From Carposina sasakii (Eukaryota; Arthropoda; Insecta; Lepidoptera; Carposinidae), in the NCBI GenBank assembly GCA_014607495.2, contig CP053161.1, forward strand, positions 3,233,115 to 3,297,114: DNA of 64,000 nucleotides. The letters are read 5' to 3'. The notes under the pieces were generated by a model. That model saw nothing but the letters and a program-made list of their open reading frames with translations. It had not been told where the DNA came from and did no database searches. The stretch's first letter is position 1; each line of letters opens with the position of its first letter. Positions 62,891-64,000 of the stretch are shown here, in pieces. The position numbers and the translations under genes were made by a program.

Positions 62891-64000
62891 GTATTATTAT
62901 CTAAAAGAAACTGGACGTCAATGAATTTTGAGTGACAATGTCAAAAAAAAATGTAGTTAACGAAATTTAACTAAAATTAATAGACAGCTGCAAAAAAGTT
63001 CGTTAACCCTCCATCCCCCCACCTCATTACGAAATAAGGCAGATACCACACGTGCGTGCGAGCCTGGCAGAATTTATGACATTAATGGTAAAGACGCACT
63101 ATGCTAACGATCTGCGCTATCACAAAGGAAAAGAGTTAACGCTCCCCCCAATAACATTAAGGCTAACTGTGTCCAACTGTGTAAAAATAGTAAAGGTGGA
63201 TAGTACAATTCTGACTCGGGTTATACCACTACCACTCATACCAAAAATAACAAAACAGTGTATACTATAAAAATAGTTAAACACTCTTAAAAAGAGCAGC
63301 TTACAAACTTAAGGCCTAACTAATAAAAATTTAAACATTATGTAAGCTTTTACACCAGACTGTTTAATTTGACAGATATTCAATACAGTTTGCTGTCAAA
63401 AGTCGTGTTTGACGGATGTGTACACGTGGTTTGTTAGTAGTAAGCAAGTCGCAGATTTTCCGCATAGTGTGTCGGGCAGACTCCCGCTCGTTAGCGATAA
63501 CGGCGCGAGCAAGGCGCGATGCATAAATGAAAGTTTGTTGCACGTGTGTACGTCACTTTAGTATAATACACGCTCAAGTTTCTCATAATGTGCGTAAATA
63601 TTAAAGAATTTGCATTATGTATGAGGAAATTATCGTAGAAAATCTGGTTTAACTTAGCCTTACCTATGTATAGAAAATCTTACATCTAAGTTAAATCGAG
63701 AATTAGCACATATGTAAACAAAAAAGTAAGTTGATATTCGTGCTAATTTGTGGTTTGATAAAATTTAGGTTTGTGCATTTGAAAAAGTGGGCCCTAGAAA
63801 TTAAGCTATCGGCGCATGATTAGCGTATGATCATAATTTTATAAGGGCTACTCTCTCAAAGCCGCGCGTTATTACACTACTGGTAAATATTATAGTTCTT
63901 CGGTGACTCGGCCTTGTAAAGTTGATATTAGCGTTACCTATATGTATGAGACTATTGTAATAGATGTAGAGACTATTATGGTAGTATAATATCATGTAAT
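62891..64000. other. Unassigned DNA to window end
   Basis: A 72-codon frame (63052-63270) has no motif. The 63420-63560 part is somewhat CG-richer (CGATAACGGCGCGAGC). I see no promoter or exon evidence. Confidence 0.35.

Overview
The window looks like gene-poor nuclear DNA of an insect, most likely a moth or butterfly. It is AT-rich. No reading frame has the look of a conserved host gene, and I see no rRNA, no intact tRNA gene and no operon-like packing. Its structured sequence is almost entirely transposable-element DNA. The order-level guess rests on general resemblance of several repeats (the tRNA-headed SINEs, the LINE 3' ends with triplet tails, and the repeat ending near CCGCGACTCCGTCCGCG) to families abundant in Lepidoptera. 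I could not run a database search.

Left part (1-25 kb). There is a half foldback element at the window edge, a MITE at 734-945, a 3 x 25 bp tandem repeat (1622-1696), and a LINE 3' end with the C-terminal part of a reverse-transcriptase ORF (2556-3206). These are followed by short LINE tails with target-site duplications, five copies of a roughly 370 bp MITE ('MITE-B') spread over 3-24 kb, SINE copies, an RT fragment (10066-10242), a 665 bp foldback element (10428-11092) and a 31 bp tandem array (19839-20046).

Middle part (25-42 kb). This is mostly undistinguished AT-rich sequence. It carries SINEs, a hAT-type MITE (34505-34682), a tRNA-like SINE broken by a 54 bp-arm palindrome (35382-35494), a CG-rich three-copy foldback element (36801-37017) and small derivatives of a Penelope-like element (30135-30264, 37401-37710).

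Core of interest (42.3-48.6 kb). Two nearly complete elements lie side by side. At 42304-45273 is a 2,970 bp DNA transposon with short terminal inverted repeats. Its minus-strand ORF keeps one frame for 734 codons and is broken only by two nonsense codons. At 45644-48556 is a Penelope-like retroelement (PLE) with an 11 bp target-site duplication. It has a reverse transcriptase plus GIY-YIG endonuclease on the minus strand, a 656 bp terminal inverted repeat and a hammerhead-like ribozyme motif in each arm. One frameshift splits its ORF. Both elements are bracketed by oppositely oriented copies of a roughly 590 bp repeat (40352-40948 and 50681-51267).

Right part (49-64 kb). MITEs, LINE tails and SINEs continue. 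A strongly GC-rich Harbinger-type MITE with a TTA duplication lies at 55262-55893, and a tandem pair of tRNA-like repeats at 62482-62890. The rest is AT-rich sequence in which I recognise nothing.

No set of genes here works together as a pathway. The window is best read as a layered record of transposition, with several nested insertions whose order can be worked out.
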